Source of the DNA: Macrotis lagotis
Lineage: Eukaryota > Chordata > Mammalia > Peramelemorphia > Peramelidae
DNA length: 64,000 nt
Direction: 5' to 3'
Assembly: GCF_037893015.1 (NCBI RefSeq)
Contig: NC_133660.1
Location: 283,891,534-283,955,533, forward strand
Notes under the pieces: generated by a model
What the model saw: the letters and a program-made list of their open reading frames with translations, nothing else
Databases searched by the model: none
Told to the model about the DNA's origin: nothing
Made by a program: the position numbers and the translations under genes
Shown: positions 11,301 to 21,995 of the stretch, piece by piece
Layout: every line of letters begins with the position of its first letter
Position numbering within the stretch: the first letter of the stretch is position 1

Positions 11301-14300
11301 GCTAGCCCATCTTCTTTTACATTTGTTTTTTCATCAATTCCCTTGTATTCTTGACCTTTTGTTCCTCCATATGAATTTTTGCTACTATTTTTTCTAGCTC
11401 TTTAATTTTTTGGTAGTTTGATTAGTGTGGCATTGAACTAGTCTTTTAATTTCGGTAGAATTGTCATTTTTTATTAAAATTGCTCAGCCTACTCTGAGCA
11501 ATTGACATTTGTCCAGTTAATTTTGATCTGATTTGTATTTTGTTATTATTTTCTCAGAGTTTTTGAGTCCATCTCGGCAGGTAGAAGTCCAAGTATTTTA
11601 TGTTGTCTATATTACTTTAAATGGGAATTCTCTTTCCTTCTCTTGCTGCTATGCTTTGTGGCTAGTATGTAGAACTGTTAATGATTGACTTAAGTTTATT
11701 TTATATCCTGCAATTTTGCTGAAGTTGCTCATTATTTCAAATAGTTTTCTAGGATTGAAGTAGTCCATCATGTCATCTGCAAAGAATGAGAGTTTTGTTT
11801 CTCTGTTGCCAGTTCTAATTCCTTCAGTTTCTTTTTCTTACTGCCAAAGCTCACCTTTCTAATACAATATCGAATAATAGTAGTGATGCATCCCCGATTC
11901 ACCCTGACCTTATCGGGAGTGCGTCTAGCTTATTCCCATTACTTATATAATGCTTAGTGATGATACTGCTCGTTGTTTTAAGGAAAACTCCCTTTATTCC
12001 TGTGCTCTCTAGTGGGTTTAATAGGGAAGACTATTTCTAATGTGGTAAAAAAGTAAATCAAAAACCAAATGCTAGCATTATTCACCATGGGGAAAAAAAA
12101 ATGGGAAGCCTTTCCCATAAATAAAAGGAATGCGGCAGGAAGGCTTCCTTTCCCTGCTGTTTGCATTAGCAATAAGACTGACAAATTAAAGCATAAACTT
12201 AGGCAAAGGAGACAAAACATCCCTATTTGCTGCCAGTGTGATCGGCTTACTAAGAAAATGACACAGACTCTGCCAAGAAGCCAGAGCCCTGCTTCCCTGG
12301 AGGGGCAGGCCACTGAGCAGACCCTCATGTTTGGGTGGGCCATGCTGGGACCCTTCCTTTTGTTCTGCTCCTCGATCCCCCAACAGGAAACGAGAACAAG
12401 ATGAATAGTTCCCATATCTGTGGCCCAGCCCCCCTCCCTTTGCTGACTAATCTCCCCCCAGAGCTGCTGGTGTTTGCATTTGGCCAAATGGCCCCTCCCC
12501 GGGATGGGAGAGCAGGTGTTTCCCTCCCAGAGGTCCCTCCAATGAGAGCCTGGTGCGTGGCTGAACTCTGGTATTTCTACCTTGTTCCCTGGGAACAACA
12601 TCTCCGGTCTGGCCCTCAGAGCCCTGGCTACATTGGGGCTGGGGGGTGGGGGGGGTGCTGGCCCTGCTAATCAGGAGCCTCCCTCCACCCTAGATCTGCC
12701 GGTTCAGGGTAGCCAGCAATGTAGGCAGGAAGTACTGCTCCACCAGATAAGGTGGAGGCTGCCCCCGGCCCAGAGCCACCAGGATGCCGTGCAGAACAAA
12801 GCCTTGGTGGGGGCAGCTTCACGTTGGAGGTGAGAGAGCTGCTGGGGCCTGGGCGTCCTCGGATGCACAGTCATCCCAACCTGGTTCCCTGAGCTACCTT
12901 GCTTCAGGGCTGGCGTCCAGAGCTTCCCCTTCGTGGGGAGGAGTGATGGCAGAGGAGGCTAGCATGGCTCCGAGATGAAGGGATTGGGATCAGTGACCCT
13001 TGGGATCCTTTCCAGTCCTGGCAATGATGACCTCAGGTTTCCCATCTGTTCAGTGGTTTAGCTCCACCATCGTTGAATGTGTCGCCAAGGATATCTGAAG
13101 GATACTTGAAGGAGCTGCCCCCTGAGCCCAGAGGATAGGAGTGATGGGGGCAGGGGCAGAGAAGCTGGCCCAGTCATGTTGTCGATCTTGAGGTATCACC
13201 CACGGCAGGAGGAGGCTCTATAGAAGGCCCCCAGGAAGCAGAGCCTGGGACTCTGGTTCTGTCATTACCAAGTGAAATGAGTGAAAGCCCTTGTTTAGAA
13301 TGGGAACATCATGTCCTTGAGCGGGAGGGCTAGGGAAGTACCTGGTCTGGACCACCTCAGGGAAAACCCACAGGAAGGGGTCAGGAAGAGCCTTGGATCT
13401 CGTGTCCCCACCTTTAAATAGATGTGTGAGTTGCTATAGCCAAGCACCCGTGTGCTGGAGCTTTGTCCGGAAACTGCCCTTCAGAGGAAAGCCTCGACGT
13501 GAGGGCCCTCGGAGCATCTGACACCACTGGGATTTGGAGATGGGCATTTGTCTCTTGGGTGACAGCCTGGTCCACAGGTGCCCCAAGGAAGACTTGGGCT
13601 GCAGGGACCTGACGGCTGGCCGACTGGGCCCTGGCAGCCCTTGGGGAGGACAACTCCTTGGACCTTGGGCTCATCCTCTTGCAGATGAGCTCCTGCTCCT
13701 CTTCTCAAACATTTCCTCTCATGCCATTCTCCTGACCATCTCTGCTCCTTGGTTATTGGCATTTGGGACCTCGGGGCTCTCAGATGATTGGAAGCACCCT
13801 TGCCATGGGAAATAGGCTGGCCAGGATGGCTATGCCGTGGCGGCGCAACTCTTCAGTACAGAAGAGTCCCCAGGGTCCATTTGGATGCAAGGTAGCCTCT
13901 CCTTCAGGCACAGGTCAGCTGCTGCATCCACTTGGATCCCTGAGCCCACCCTATTGGAGGTCCCATCTTAGTCCTGTCTTCCTTCGAGCCTCCCAGGCCT
14001 GGGCGTGAGCTGGACATGCATGTTCCTGGTCAGGAGAAATGGCCAGGCCTACTCTCCTTGAATGGCAGGAAACTTCCTATTGTTTCATGTCCTGGCCACA
14101 TTGGGGTTGGAGGAGGGGAGCCTCGACCTTGCCTGTCCTCCCTGTGGGTCCTGGGGCCAGACCCAGATGCTGGGAAGCAAGACGGTAAGGGGGGCAGAGA
14201 TGAGAACAGTTCCAGTTCCTCCCCACAGTGGTGGCCCCCCTCACACAATGCCCCAGCCGCAGCCTGTCATCCACAGCATTGGGCTGCTCTCACCTGTTCT

Positions 14301-17166
14301 TGGCCGGGCCTTCTCTTCCCACTTGGCTTCTCTGCAGAAGGATCAGGTATCAGCCATGTCTCTTCTACTATGTCTGAGTAAAGCATAGCCAACGGCAGCA
14401 TTCTGGCAAACAACTGTTGAAAGAAACCATTTTCGATGTAACCAAACAAACCACAACTTCCTATTTGGGCCCCTGGAGTCCTGTCCTGTTTGGTGTAGTG
14501 TCTGTCATTCAAGTTGAGCAGATATGGCCATCCTTTGTTACTGAACCTGACCCCATGTGTCTGGGCGACAAGCCCTTCTGGTGGCCTTGTCTTTCCTAGG
14601 GACCATGAAACCCTGCCTACCACAGGAGGCCTGGGCTCCTGAACATCCCTGGCCTCAGAATTGGATGCAGCTCTCTGCCACATGTTGATAAATTTCTATC
14701 TATTTAATAACTGTGGCACCCCCACCTACCTGAGGAGGGGAGCTGCTTACTGGACATGGGCCAGAGTGGTTCTCAGGTGCTGCTTGGCTCCCCACTCCTG
14801 GCCCTGGCCCACTTCTCCAGGCTTATTTGTCAGGACTGGTCTTCTGGGCTCCAGGTCCAGCAGGACTGGCCACTCCTCACAAGGCCATCCTCTTCTGAGA
14901 TTCAGCCCTGGCTGTCCCTTCTGGCCAGCCATCCAGGCTACCCCGGGGGGCTTATCTAGTTTTCAGAGGTCTCCTTGGCCCCTTGAAGTAGAGTTAGTCT
15001 GGAGGTTCAGGGTTGGCTCTTGCTCTCGAAGATTTCTCTCTCTCAGCTGTCTCTGATTTTAACTCTTGTCTCTCTGTGTCTGTCTGTCTGTCTGTCTTTC
15101 TCTCTCTGCCCATCTGTTCTCTGTCTGTCTCTCTCACCTGCCCAGGTCCTTCCTTTGCTTCTTGCCTGGCCGAGGGCTCAGGACCAGACTGAAAGGGGTG
15201 AGGAGGGGTCAGTTCCAGAACTGGGTTGCGTCTCTTGGTTGTCCTTCCTCCAGACTGAAGCTGAACCCCTCTGGAGACAGGAGGATCTTCCTAGCTGATC
15301 TGAGGCCTGGCCACCCTTGGCCATAAAATGCCTGGTGAACAGTGTTTCTGCCCCCCACCCCCACCCCACAGCCTTCTTCAGGATCCAACTTTTTGAGGAC
15401 TTGGACTTGGTGGTCATTCATTGCCCCCAGCCTCACTCTCTTCTCGGCCTGTGGCAGACTAGCCCCTGCCCTCCTGAGCTCATCTTGCCCAGGATCTCGC
15501 TCTCCCAGTACCTCACCTACACAAACAACAGCCTTTTTTAGGCACCTCATGTGTGTTAGGTGTAGGGGTATCCAGATGAGGGGTTCAGATGGGGGAGTAG
15601 GGCTTCAGCTTTGTGTCTTGTAGAAGGAGGAGGGAAGAAGGAAGAACAGGCAGATTTAGTTCCAGAAAGAGCCAGCAGAACCTGGCCGCCACAGCCCCCT
15701 CATCACAGAGGGTGGAGGCTGCAGGCTGCAGGGTGGGTGGCTTCCCCATGAACACTCTTGCCCTTTGACCCCCTTACTGAAAACTGTTTCCTAGGGGGCC
15801 TGGCTGAAGAGGCGGGTGTTCCCCCCAGTCTTATTCTTTAGACACATCTTGTGTTAACTGTTTATCTTAGAAACTTGTGATGCGGCGCCAACACTTCTGG
15901 CCTGGCCCACTTGACTTGGGTCCAACCTGCTTAGCCCTTGGCAGGGCAGAGTCATTGGGGGGGGGGGGGCAGAGGTCCCACCTGGTTCTGTGACAGGGGC
16001 TCAGCTTTCGTGTCAACAAATGCAGGCCTTGGTGTGCCCATAGCTGCTGCTCTCAATGAGCCTTCACCCCCATTCCTCTCTTCTCTCTCTCAGTGTTGGT
16101 TGAAAACTCTGCTCCCTGCAGCCCCTTGGGGCCCACTTAGTTCTACCAGGTCTGTGCCCCCAGGGCTCGAGGGCGGAGACTTTCTGGTTTGTCCAGGGTC
16201 ATCCCAGCTGGCTTTGTGGCCCCAGGAGGCTGGAGAGGAGGGCAAGGAAGAAGCCTGTTCCTTGAGAAAGCCTCAACTGTGTGCCCTTTGGCCTTACTCC
16301 ATGAGTGGTCTCCCCCACACCCCATTTGTTGAAATTGTTCACAAATTTTAAAAGATAAGGCAGTCGGAATACTATATTCCAGGATAACTCGCATTAAAGG
16401 ACAGAGGGGGTCTCAGCAGCTGGGCTCAGCACTGGCCCTGATAAGGGCTCTAAAAACACCCACAGTATGCTGGGTGTTGCCTTGGATAGAGCCAGTGAGC
16501 CTCCTCGGGGTTCTCTGACTGGCCGGCCAGGGTAGGAATTGCTGCCCTTCTTGGGGGTCTCTTGCTTCTCAGGTGTCTCCGCATCACCCCAGAGGGCTAG
16601 TGGGAGTCACTCGGCTGTTGTTGGCAGAGTCCAAGGTCAGGATTCTTTTCAAGCCGTCTTTCTGCTCATCCCTTAAAGAGGAAGAGGCTGAGGCATGTTT
16701 CTGGGGGTGGGTTTCAGGGGCTGCTCCTTTAAGCTGGAATTGAAGAGTTGGGGAGGGGGAGTCCCCTGAAGACTCTGTCCCCCATGAACCCTAGGACTTA
16801 GGAGTTGCTGTGTTTGCAGAGCTAGCATTCTATGTAGCGTCTCGTGGGAGCCTTGTTCCAGAGGGTTTGGGGGGCGGGTGGCTGGAGGATGGATCCCTGG
16901 AGTTGGGTGGTTGGAAGTCTGAGAGCTGGGCAGCATCAGAGGCCTTGGAGACCAGGGTCCTCCAGCTCCAGCTCTGACCCTATTGCTCTTCTGTTTTATA
17001 GAAGAGGAAACTGAGGGAAGGGACTGACTTGGCCACAGTCATTCAAAGGGTCGGGGCAGGGGTGGGGTCTCCTAAATATTGATTCTTTTTTCCATTGCCT
17101 TGGTTTCTCAATCTTCCTTCCCCATCTCCCAGAGAGCAGAGCTGTCCTTTGTAAACTCAGAAAAAG

Positions 17167-17199
<33 letters not shown>

Positions 17200-20100
17200 G
17201 TGTGGGTATGTGGAGGCAAAACGGATTTCTATACTGAAAAAGTCTGGCAATACCAGCCATTATGTGGGGGGGGGGGGCGGAAGGGGGTCTTTTGGAGGCA
17301 CTTCTGTCGGCTTGCTTTTTCCATGGGTTGTGTTCCTGGCCCTGCCTGCTTCTCTGCACGGTTCCTTCCAATGACCTCATTGCCCTGAGCCTCTGTGTTC
17401 AGCCAGTTTCCAGTTGAGGGGCATCTACTTGGCTCCTAAATCTCAGCCCCTCTGAGTGTCAGTGGCCTCTTGGAGGCATAAGCCTAGGAGGAAAGCTCTG
17501 GCCCCACCTGCTTTTGTGTAAGTCATTGTCCCAGTGCGCTCCCCATCCCACATACCCTCCTCTGGTGGCTTGTTGGCTCTGTCAGTTTGCCAGCTGTGAC
17601 TCCAGATGCCTCCTGTCTGGGTTGTTTTTTTTTTTTTTTTTAGGTTTTTGCAAGGCAAACAGGGTTAAGTGGCTTGCCCAAGGCCACACAGCTAGGTAAT
17701 TATTAAGTGTTTGAGACTGGATTTGAACCCAGGTACTCCTGATTTCAAGGCCGATGCTTTATCCACTATGCCACCTAGCCTCCCCCTGTCCAGGTTTTTG
17801 ACGCCTACCCACCCCTTGCATTTCCTTGCCCAGGTTATGACTTTGCAGCTGTCCTCGAGTGGTTTGCTGAGCGCGTAGACCGCATCATCCTGCTCTTTGA
17901 TGCCCACAAGCTGGACATCTCAGATGAGTTCTCTGAGGTGATCAAGGCTTTGAAGAACCACGAAGATAAGATTCGTGTGGTGCTGAACAAGGCCGACCAG
18001 ATTGAGACGCAGCAGCTGATGCGTGTCTACGGGGCCCTTATGTGGTCCCTGGGCAAGATCATCAACACCCCTGAGGTGGTGAGGGTCTACATTGGCTCTT
18101 TCTGGTCCCACCCCCTCCTCATCCCAGACAACAGGAAACTCTTTGAAGCTGAGGAACAGGATCTCTTCAAGGACATTCAGTCTCTGCCCAGAAATGCTGC
18201 TCTCAGGAAGCTCAATGACCTGATCAAGCGAGCCCGGCTAGCCAAGGTAGGCTCAGGGAGGACCCAGGGGGGAGGCTGAGACCCAAGAACTGGGGCACCA
18301 GACCCTACTTGGCACTTTTCACAGATGGGTGCCATGACGAGTCGGGGTTGTGTCTGTAATTGTGTAGAAAGTTGGCACTAGCCCTAAGTGGTGACCCTTT
18401 TAATGAGTGTCCGCTTGGATGGAGATTAGTTACTTGGTGTAAGTTATCAGCTGAGGGGCAGGGGGGGGACAGAAAGGACACGTGGCTCAAGTCACCTCAC
18501 AGTCAGAAGGAAGGGCTGAAGGACAGACTGGACCATCTAGGGTAGGGGACACAGCTTTTCATTCCCTTTGCTAGATAAGGAGAGGAAGTTAATTTGGGGT
18601 CCCAGGCATCTGTGAGAAGGGTCTTCAGGGCTGTCATGGACCCAGACCTAGGACCATTTTGACCTGGTTGAAGCCTATGACCTTTCGAGGACCCCTAAAC
18701 TCGAATCCATTCCCCCTGTGGCCTGTAGGCGGCAGAGCCTGGCCTGAGGTTACTCTTAAGCCAAACTGCCCCACCACCCAGGTGACACCCATCCTATTGG
18801 CCAGCCACAGTCAGCGGGAGGAACACAGACCTGCTCGGTCTGGCCCAGGTCATTGTTTGGCAAGACAAAGACTAAGCCATCTAGGTGCTGGGCAGTCCTG
18901 GGAGGACATGGCTTTGTCTCTGCCGGGCGTGCCTGTACGCGAATGAGTCTGCCTTCTTCATGGCAGAAAGCCCAAGTGGAGGGATTAAGGCCAGGGTGAA
19001 ACCAGCTAAGGGATTCCTCCCACCCACGGAGCTTTGACTCATCTGGTCTTCCCAGGCATTCCAGATTGTCCATGTCTCCTCATCTCTAGCCCTGGTGACT
19101 TGACCCATTGTCTCTCATTAACTGTGCCTTGCCCTGGGGTCTGACACAAGTGGCGACCTGGTCTGCGGCCCCATGGGGATGTTGACTGTGTTCCTGTGTC
19201 TTAGGTCCATGCATACATCATCAGCTCCCTCAAAAAGGAGATGCCCAACGTGTTTGGGAAAGAGAGCAAAAAGAAAGAGCTGGTCAGCAACTTGGGAGAC
19301 ATCTACCAGAAGATCGAGCGGGAGCATCAGATCTCTCCCGGGGATTTCCCAAATCTTCGGAAGATGCAGGTAGGTCTGCATGGAGGGGATGCCACAGGCT
19401 TGGTGGCTCCAAACCCTGAGGTCCCAGAGACTCCTATCTAAGCCCTGACTTGGTGCCGTGGCAAAGGGAACCCTGCCTCAGGAGCAAGCTCCACAACCCG
19501 GCTAGGCTCAGCATGGCACAGGCTGACCCATCCATTATGGCCCTAGGTTTCTCCCTTCCTTCCATTTGTTTTAGCTAATGAATAGAGAGTGGCATGCCTC
19601 TGGCAGGGGCAGAACTGGTCTTGGGAGTCCCTGTGGTCCGAACAAAGTGGTTTTGGATTCAGACCATGGCATCCCCGTGGTTGGCTCCACATTTGTGGTA
19701 CGTCCCTGCCAAGCCTCATTCTCGTTTTTCTGCAGGAATTGCTGCAGACTCAGGACTTCAGCAAATTCCAGACCCTGAAGCCCAAGCTCCTGGACACTGT
19801 GGATGACATGTTGTCCAAAGACATCGCTCGCTTGATGGTGATGGTACGCCAGGAGGAGGCCCTCATGCCCTCACAAGCTGTGAAGGGTGGTGCCTTTGAT
19901 GGCACCATGAATGGGCCCTTTGGCCATGGCTACGGAGAAGGTGCTGGAGAGGGCATCGACGATGTGGAGTGGGTGGTAGGTAAGGACAAGCCCACCTACG
20001 ATGAGATCTTCTACACCCTATCTCCTGTCAATGGCAAGATTACCGGTGCCAATGCCAAGAAAGAGATGGTGAAGTCCAAGTTGCCCAACACAGTCCTGGG

Positions 20101-20260
20101 GAAGATCTGGAAACTGGCTGATGTGGACAAAGATGGGCTGCTGGACGATGAGGAGTTTGCCTTGGCCAACCACTTGATCAAGGTCAAGCTGGAAGGGCAC
20201 GAGCTTCCTGCTGACCTGCCCCCACATCTGGTACCTCCCTCCAAACGGAGGCATGAGTGA
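1939..20260 (+). CDS. EHD1: EHD1, EH domain-containing protein 1 (5 coding exons)
   Basis: Coding exons are 1939-2342, 6473-6570, 17834-18246, 19205-19369 and 19736-20260; all junctions are GT-AG and phases join without a break. The total is 1605 bp or 534 residues, the length I recall for human EHD1. EHD1 is a dynamin-like ATPase that oligomerises on tubular recycling endosomes and drives membrane scission and receptor return to the surface. Visible motifs are the P-loop GQYSTGKT (65-72), the PTTDSF switch I, DTPG (153-156), NKAD (219-222), and a C-terminal EH domain (about 444-534) with Trp485 and an EF-hand loop starting at Asp489 for NPF-peptide binding. The start codon was chosen for the [14 protein letters not shown]-terminus typical of the family and its good context (gtcaccATGt). 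Very close paralogues EHD2, EHD3 and EHD4 exist; the N-terminus, the linker and the neighbour CDC42BPG point to EHD1. Confidence 0.97.
2343..6472 (+). other. EHD1 intron 1
   Basis: About 4.1 kb. The donor is GTGAGC and the acceptor is TATCTGGTTTAG. Apart from an eroded MIR-like stretch at about 3270-3430 (listed separately) and a C-run at about 4579-4590, I recognise no repeat or exon here. The open frames in this intron have no family resemblance. Confidence 0.8.
3262..3430 (-). repeat. Eroded MIR-type SINE remnant
   Basis: Contains the reversed MIR core: a phrase like cttatttgatcctaacgcca, then ttattatcatccctgtgtaa, then cagaaaattgaggcagacag and a tRNA-like end. It is heavily diverged, consistent with an ancient mammalian insertion. 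Confidence 0.6.
6473..6570 (+). CDS. EHD1: EHD1 exon 2
   Basis: 98 bp completing Arg135 and running to the first base of Gly168. It carries the switch II motif DTPG (153-156) in the context [17 protein letters not shown], which is characteristic of EHD proteins. The donor is GTAAGG. Confidence 0.96.
7150..7325 (-). repeat. MIR-type remnant
   Basis: Phrases such as ttttgcaaagctcttgatag, cctcatctgcaggatgagga and gattgagtgacttgcctggg give a reversed MIR body. It is ancient and eroded, with uncertain ends. Confidence 0.5.
7690..7965 (+). repeat. Marsupial tRNA-derived SINE, second family
   Basis: The tRNA-like head is eroded, but the middle (tgtgtgaccttgggcaggtc) is followed by a long 3' body with ccactggacccagatagctt, then tggaggagagagtgagactg and the gagaacaaaggacaagca end. 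The same body occurs reversed at 9385-9683 and about 35797-36256 and forward at 29430-29610, so it is one family. I am unsure of the Repbase name. Confidence 0.75.
9385..9683 (-). repeat. Full-length SINE of the second family, reversed
   Basis: The left edge (ttctttctcaaagaagacca) is the reversed 3' end and the right edge (cacctagctgccc) is the reversed tRNA-like head. All parts seen in the copies at 7690-7965 and 35797-36256 are present in order, so this is a near-complete copy. Confidence 0.85.
9781..12030 (-). repeat. L1 LINE 3' part, reversed and 5'-truncated
   Basis: A T-run at 9785-9796 marks the poly(A) end of a reversed L1. Then come the 3' UTR and the reversed C-terminal part of ORF2 (gttggatcagttcgcaactc, tgttcatatcatttgaccat, ctaatacaatatcgaataat), which are hallmark L1 phrases. 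It ends in the reverse transcriptase region near 12030. No long ORF2 frame survives, so the copy is inactive. Its AT-rich base content contrasts with the surrounding intron. Confidence 0.9.
15043..15140. repeat. TC/TCTG simple repeat
   Basis: Low-complexity pyrimidine tract with a run of TCTG units at about 15079-15098, inside EHD1 intron 2. Confidence 0.85.
17171..17199. repeat. (TG)n microsatellite
   Basis: About 14 uninterrupted GT units near the 3' end of EHD1 intron 2, followed 65 bp later by a run of 13 G residues (17265-17277). Confidence 0.97.
17625..17785 (-). repeat. WSINE1-type SINE, reversed, next to EHD1 exon 3
   Basis: A poly(T) run leads into the reversed SINE (ggttaagtggcttgcccaag, cacagctaggtaattattaa, ctatgccacctagcc). 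A 12-bp near-match, cctgtctgggtt at 17612-17623 and cctgtccaggtt at 17785-17796 (10 of 12 identical), looks like an aged target-site duplication. The SINE ends 48 bp before exon 3. Confidence 0.93.
17834..18246 (+). CDS. EHD1: EHD1 exon 3
   Basis: 413 bp encoding residues 168-305, the second half of the G domain including NKAD at 219-222 and the start of the helical domain. The acceptor tract is cttgcatttccttgcccag; the donor is GTAGGC after LAK. Confidence 0.97.
19205..19369 (+). CDS. EHD1: EHD1 exon 4
   Basis: 165 bp, phase 0 at both ends, encoding residues 306-360 (from [15 protein letters not shown] to PNLRKMQ) of the helical domain. The donor is GTAGGT. Confidence 0.97.
19736..20260 (+). 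CDS. EHD1: EHD1 exon 5, terminal coding part
   Basis: 525 bp including the TGA at 20258-20260. It encodes residues 361-534: the end of the helical domain, the Gly-rich linker ([14 protein letters not shown]) and the EH domain with [12 protein letters not shown]. The protein ends in the basic PPSKRRHE tail that I recall for mammalian EHD1. Confidence 0.97.
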   Translation, partial: ELLQTQDFSKFQTLKPKLLDTVDDMLSKDIARLMVMVRQEEALMPSQAVKGGAFDGTMNGPFGHGYGEGAGEGIDDVEWVVGKDKPTYDEIFYTLSPVNGKITGANAKKEMVKSKLPNTVLGKIWKLADVDKDGLLDDEEFALANHLIKVKLEGHELPADLPPHLVPPSKRRHE

Positions 20261-21640
20261 TGCTGTCTCTGCCCTGCTGAGGGAGCGTGGCCCTGTTCAC
20301 CCCTCAAGGGTCCCCAGGTGCATCAGAAGGTCAGGGGGAGGGGATCCCATTCTCAGCGCTCCCTTGCCGTGTCTGTTCCGTAAAGACCTAACAGATGGGT
20401 TTTGCAGCTCTTGAAAAGGAAAACCACCATTTAAAACAAAATTATTCCAAGCCTGGTGGGGAGACAGGGGCAGCACTTGTCAACGCTGGAATTTTGTGCA
20501 CAAGAACTATGGATATTTTTAATATATGAAGTTAGAGGCAGTATTCTTTCTTGTTCCCTATCTCCCCTGTGTCTGCCCCTCCGCCCCAACCCCATTAAGT
20601 CCAACAGAAGAGACCCTGCAGCTTCCCTCCTGCTGGCTGTCTAGACAATGTACCCAAAGAGCCAGACCCCAGGTCTATGGGAGTAGCCCCCCCATCCTTT
20701 CCTGGGTTGTTGGTCTCCCCTAGGCCAGCCATGATCCCTGGGGAGATACAGGGATGGAGGGGGCCTGTCCCAGGTAGCAGACCTTGGGCATCTGAAGTCC
20801 ATCTGCACACTGGTCAGGAATTGGAGCGATGCTGAGCCAGCTGCCCTCCGTCTCAGTTTGTGGTACTCGTGCCTTCACCCACACCTTGTCTCCAGCACTG
20901 TCCCCACCACTCAGGCCCTGTCAATTTTTTCCCCTTCTGAGACTTCACCTGGATCACACCAGCTTAGATGCTTCAGGGGCTTCCATTCCCCGCCCCCCCC
21001 CTTGGAAGCCCCCATGGGTTATGTCTATCAAAGAAAACCAACTAATGTTTTTTTTTTTTAATTAACTTCCAATTCTGAGAAGTTTCTAGCCACTTGAGAA
21101 CAACTCTGTTCTCGACTCCCTTTCCACCAACCTTTAAGAGAACAGCTGTGGAGGCTACTCTGGTCTGGCAGTCTTGAGGGCCTCCCCTTGGGGTCCCAAG
21201 AGTCTGCTCCTTGGGGGTATGAGAGAGGATGCACCAGCCATCTGCACTGCAGTGACTGAGGGGGAGGCCTGGTCTGCTCTCCCTGTTTGGTGGGTGGACC
21301 AAGGGAGCAGTTGACCTGGTTCTGTCTGCTACTGAGGCCCCTCCCCTCCTGTGCCCCTAGGATCAGGGCCTTGCGAGCTTCAATGGGGTGACCACAGCGG
21401 TCCTGGGCTCCCGAGACCCTGTCCAGGTTGGGCTTCAGGGGATTCTCTGCCTTTGCCTGCCTCCTGCCAGATCCAGTCACCTCCAACTGAGCTGGCCTCC
21501 TCATTCATAAGGGCTTAGGTGTGGGTGAAGACTGGGGTGGGGGGAGGATACTTATCTCTCATAAAAGGGTCTTATTTATACTCACATGTGGAAAACCTGA
21601 AAAAAAAAATGTTTTTCATGCATTAAAAAAAAAGTAAAAA
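20261..21640 (+). other. EHD1 3' UTR
   Basis: Follows the EHD1 stop and contains AT-rich stretches (20426-20450, 20510-20530) and no recognised SINE or LINE until after the polyadenylation signal. The end is inferred from the ATTAAA at 21622-21627. Confidence 0.6.
21622..21627 (+). terminator. EHD1 polyadenylation signal ATTAAA
   Basis: ATTAAA followed by an A-rich stretch and a GT-rich sequence (gctgtttggtagtgattatt) about 25 bp further on, a usual layout for cleavage and polyadenylation. No AATAAA lies nearer the stop codon. The site is inferred from sequence only. Confidence 0.6.
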
Positions 21641-21805
21641 TAGTGCCCAAGCTGTTTGGTAGTGATTATTTGCAGATCTCTGTGACCACACTGGATGCTC
21701 TTGACCTCTTCCGCTGTTTTTTCCCTTGCTGAAATGCTGGGGGCCAGGAATCTGTTTTACAGGCCAGCCTCCTATTGAATCCACTTAAGAGGAGAGGGGG
21801 TAGAA

Positions 21806-21995
21806 TGGCCTCTGCACTCCAACCCAGCTTGGCTCTCAGTGGCCTTAGATGGAGGGAGGATAGCCTGGCTCCCCGTGGGCTTAGGGAGATGGCAGCCTGC
21901 TTCTCCCCATGGTCTTAGGTGGAGGGAGGGTGGCCTGGCTCCCCCATGGCCTTAACTAGAGATGGTGACCTGCTCCCCCCATGGCCTTGGGGGGA
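21806..21995. repeat. Degenerate tandem array, about 36-bp unit
   Basis: Units beginning TGG-C/T-CTTAG or similar start at about 21806, 21840, 21876, 21910, 21947 and 21982, a spacing of 34-37 bp. Each unit has a GGAGGGAGG-like part and a CCTGGCTCCCC part. It lies just downstream of the EHD1 polyadenylation site. Confidence 0.75.

Larger units (their letters stand above)
6571..17833 (+). other. EHD1 intron 2
   Basis: About 11.3 kb. It holds an old SINE (about 7690-7965), a reversed SINE (9385-9683), a reversed 5'-truncated L1 (9781-12030), a TCTG/TC-rich tract (15043-15140), a G-run (about 15957-15970), a TG run (17171-17199), a G-run (17265-17277) and a reversed WSINE1 (17625-17785). The stretch 12060-15040 looks largely single-copy. 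No additional exon with an EHD-compatible frame was seen. Confidence 0.8.
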
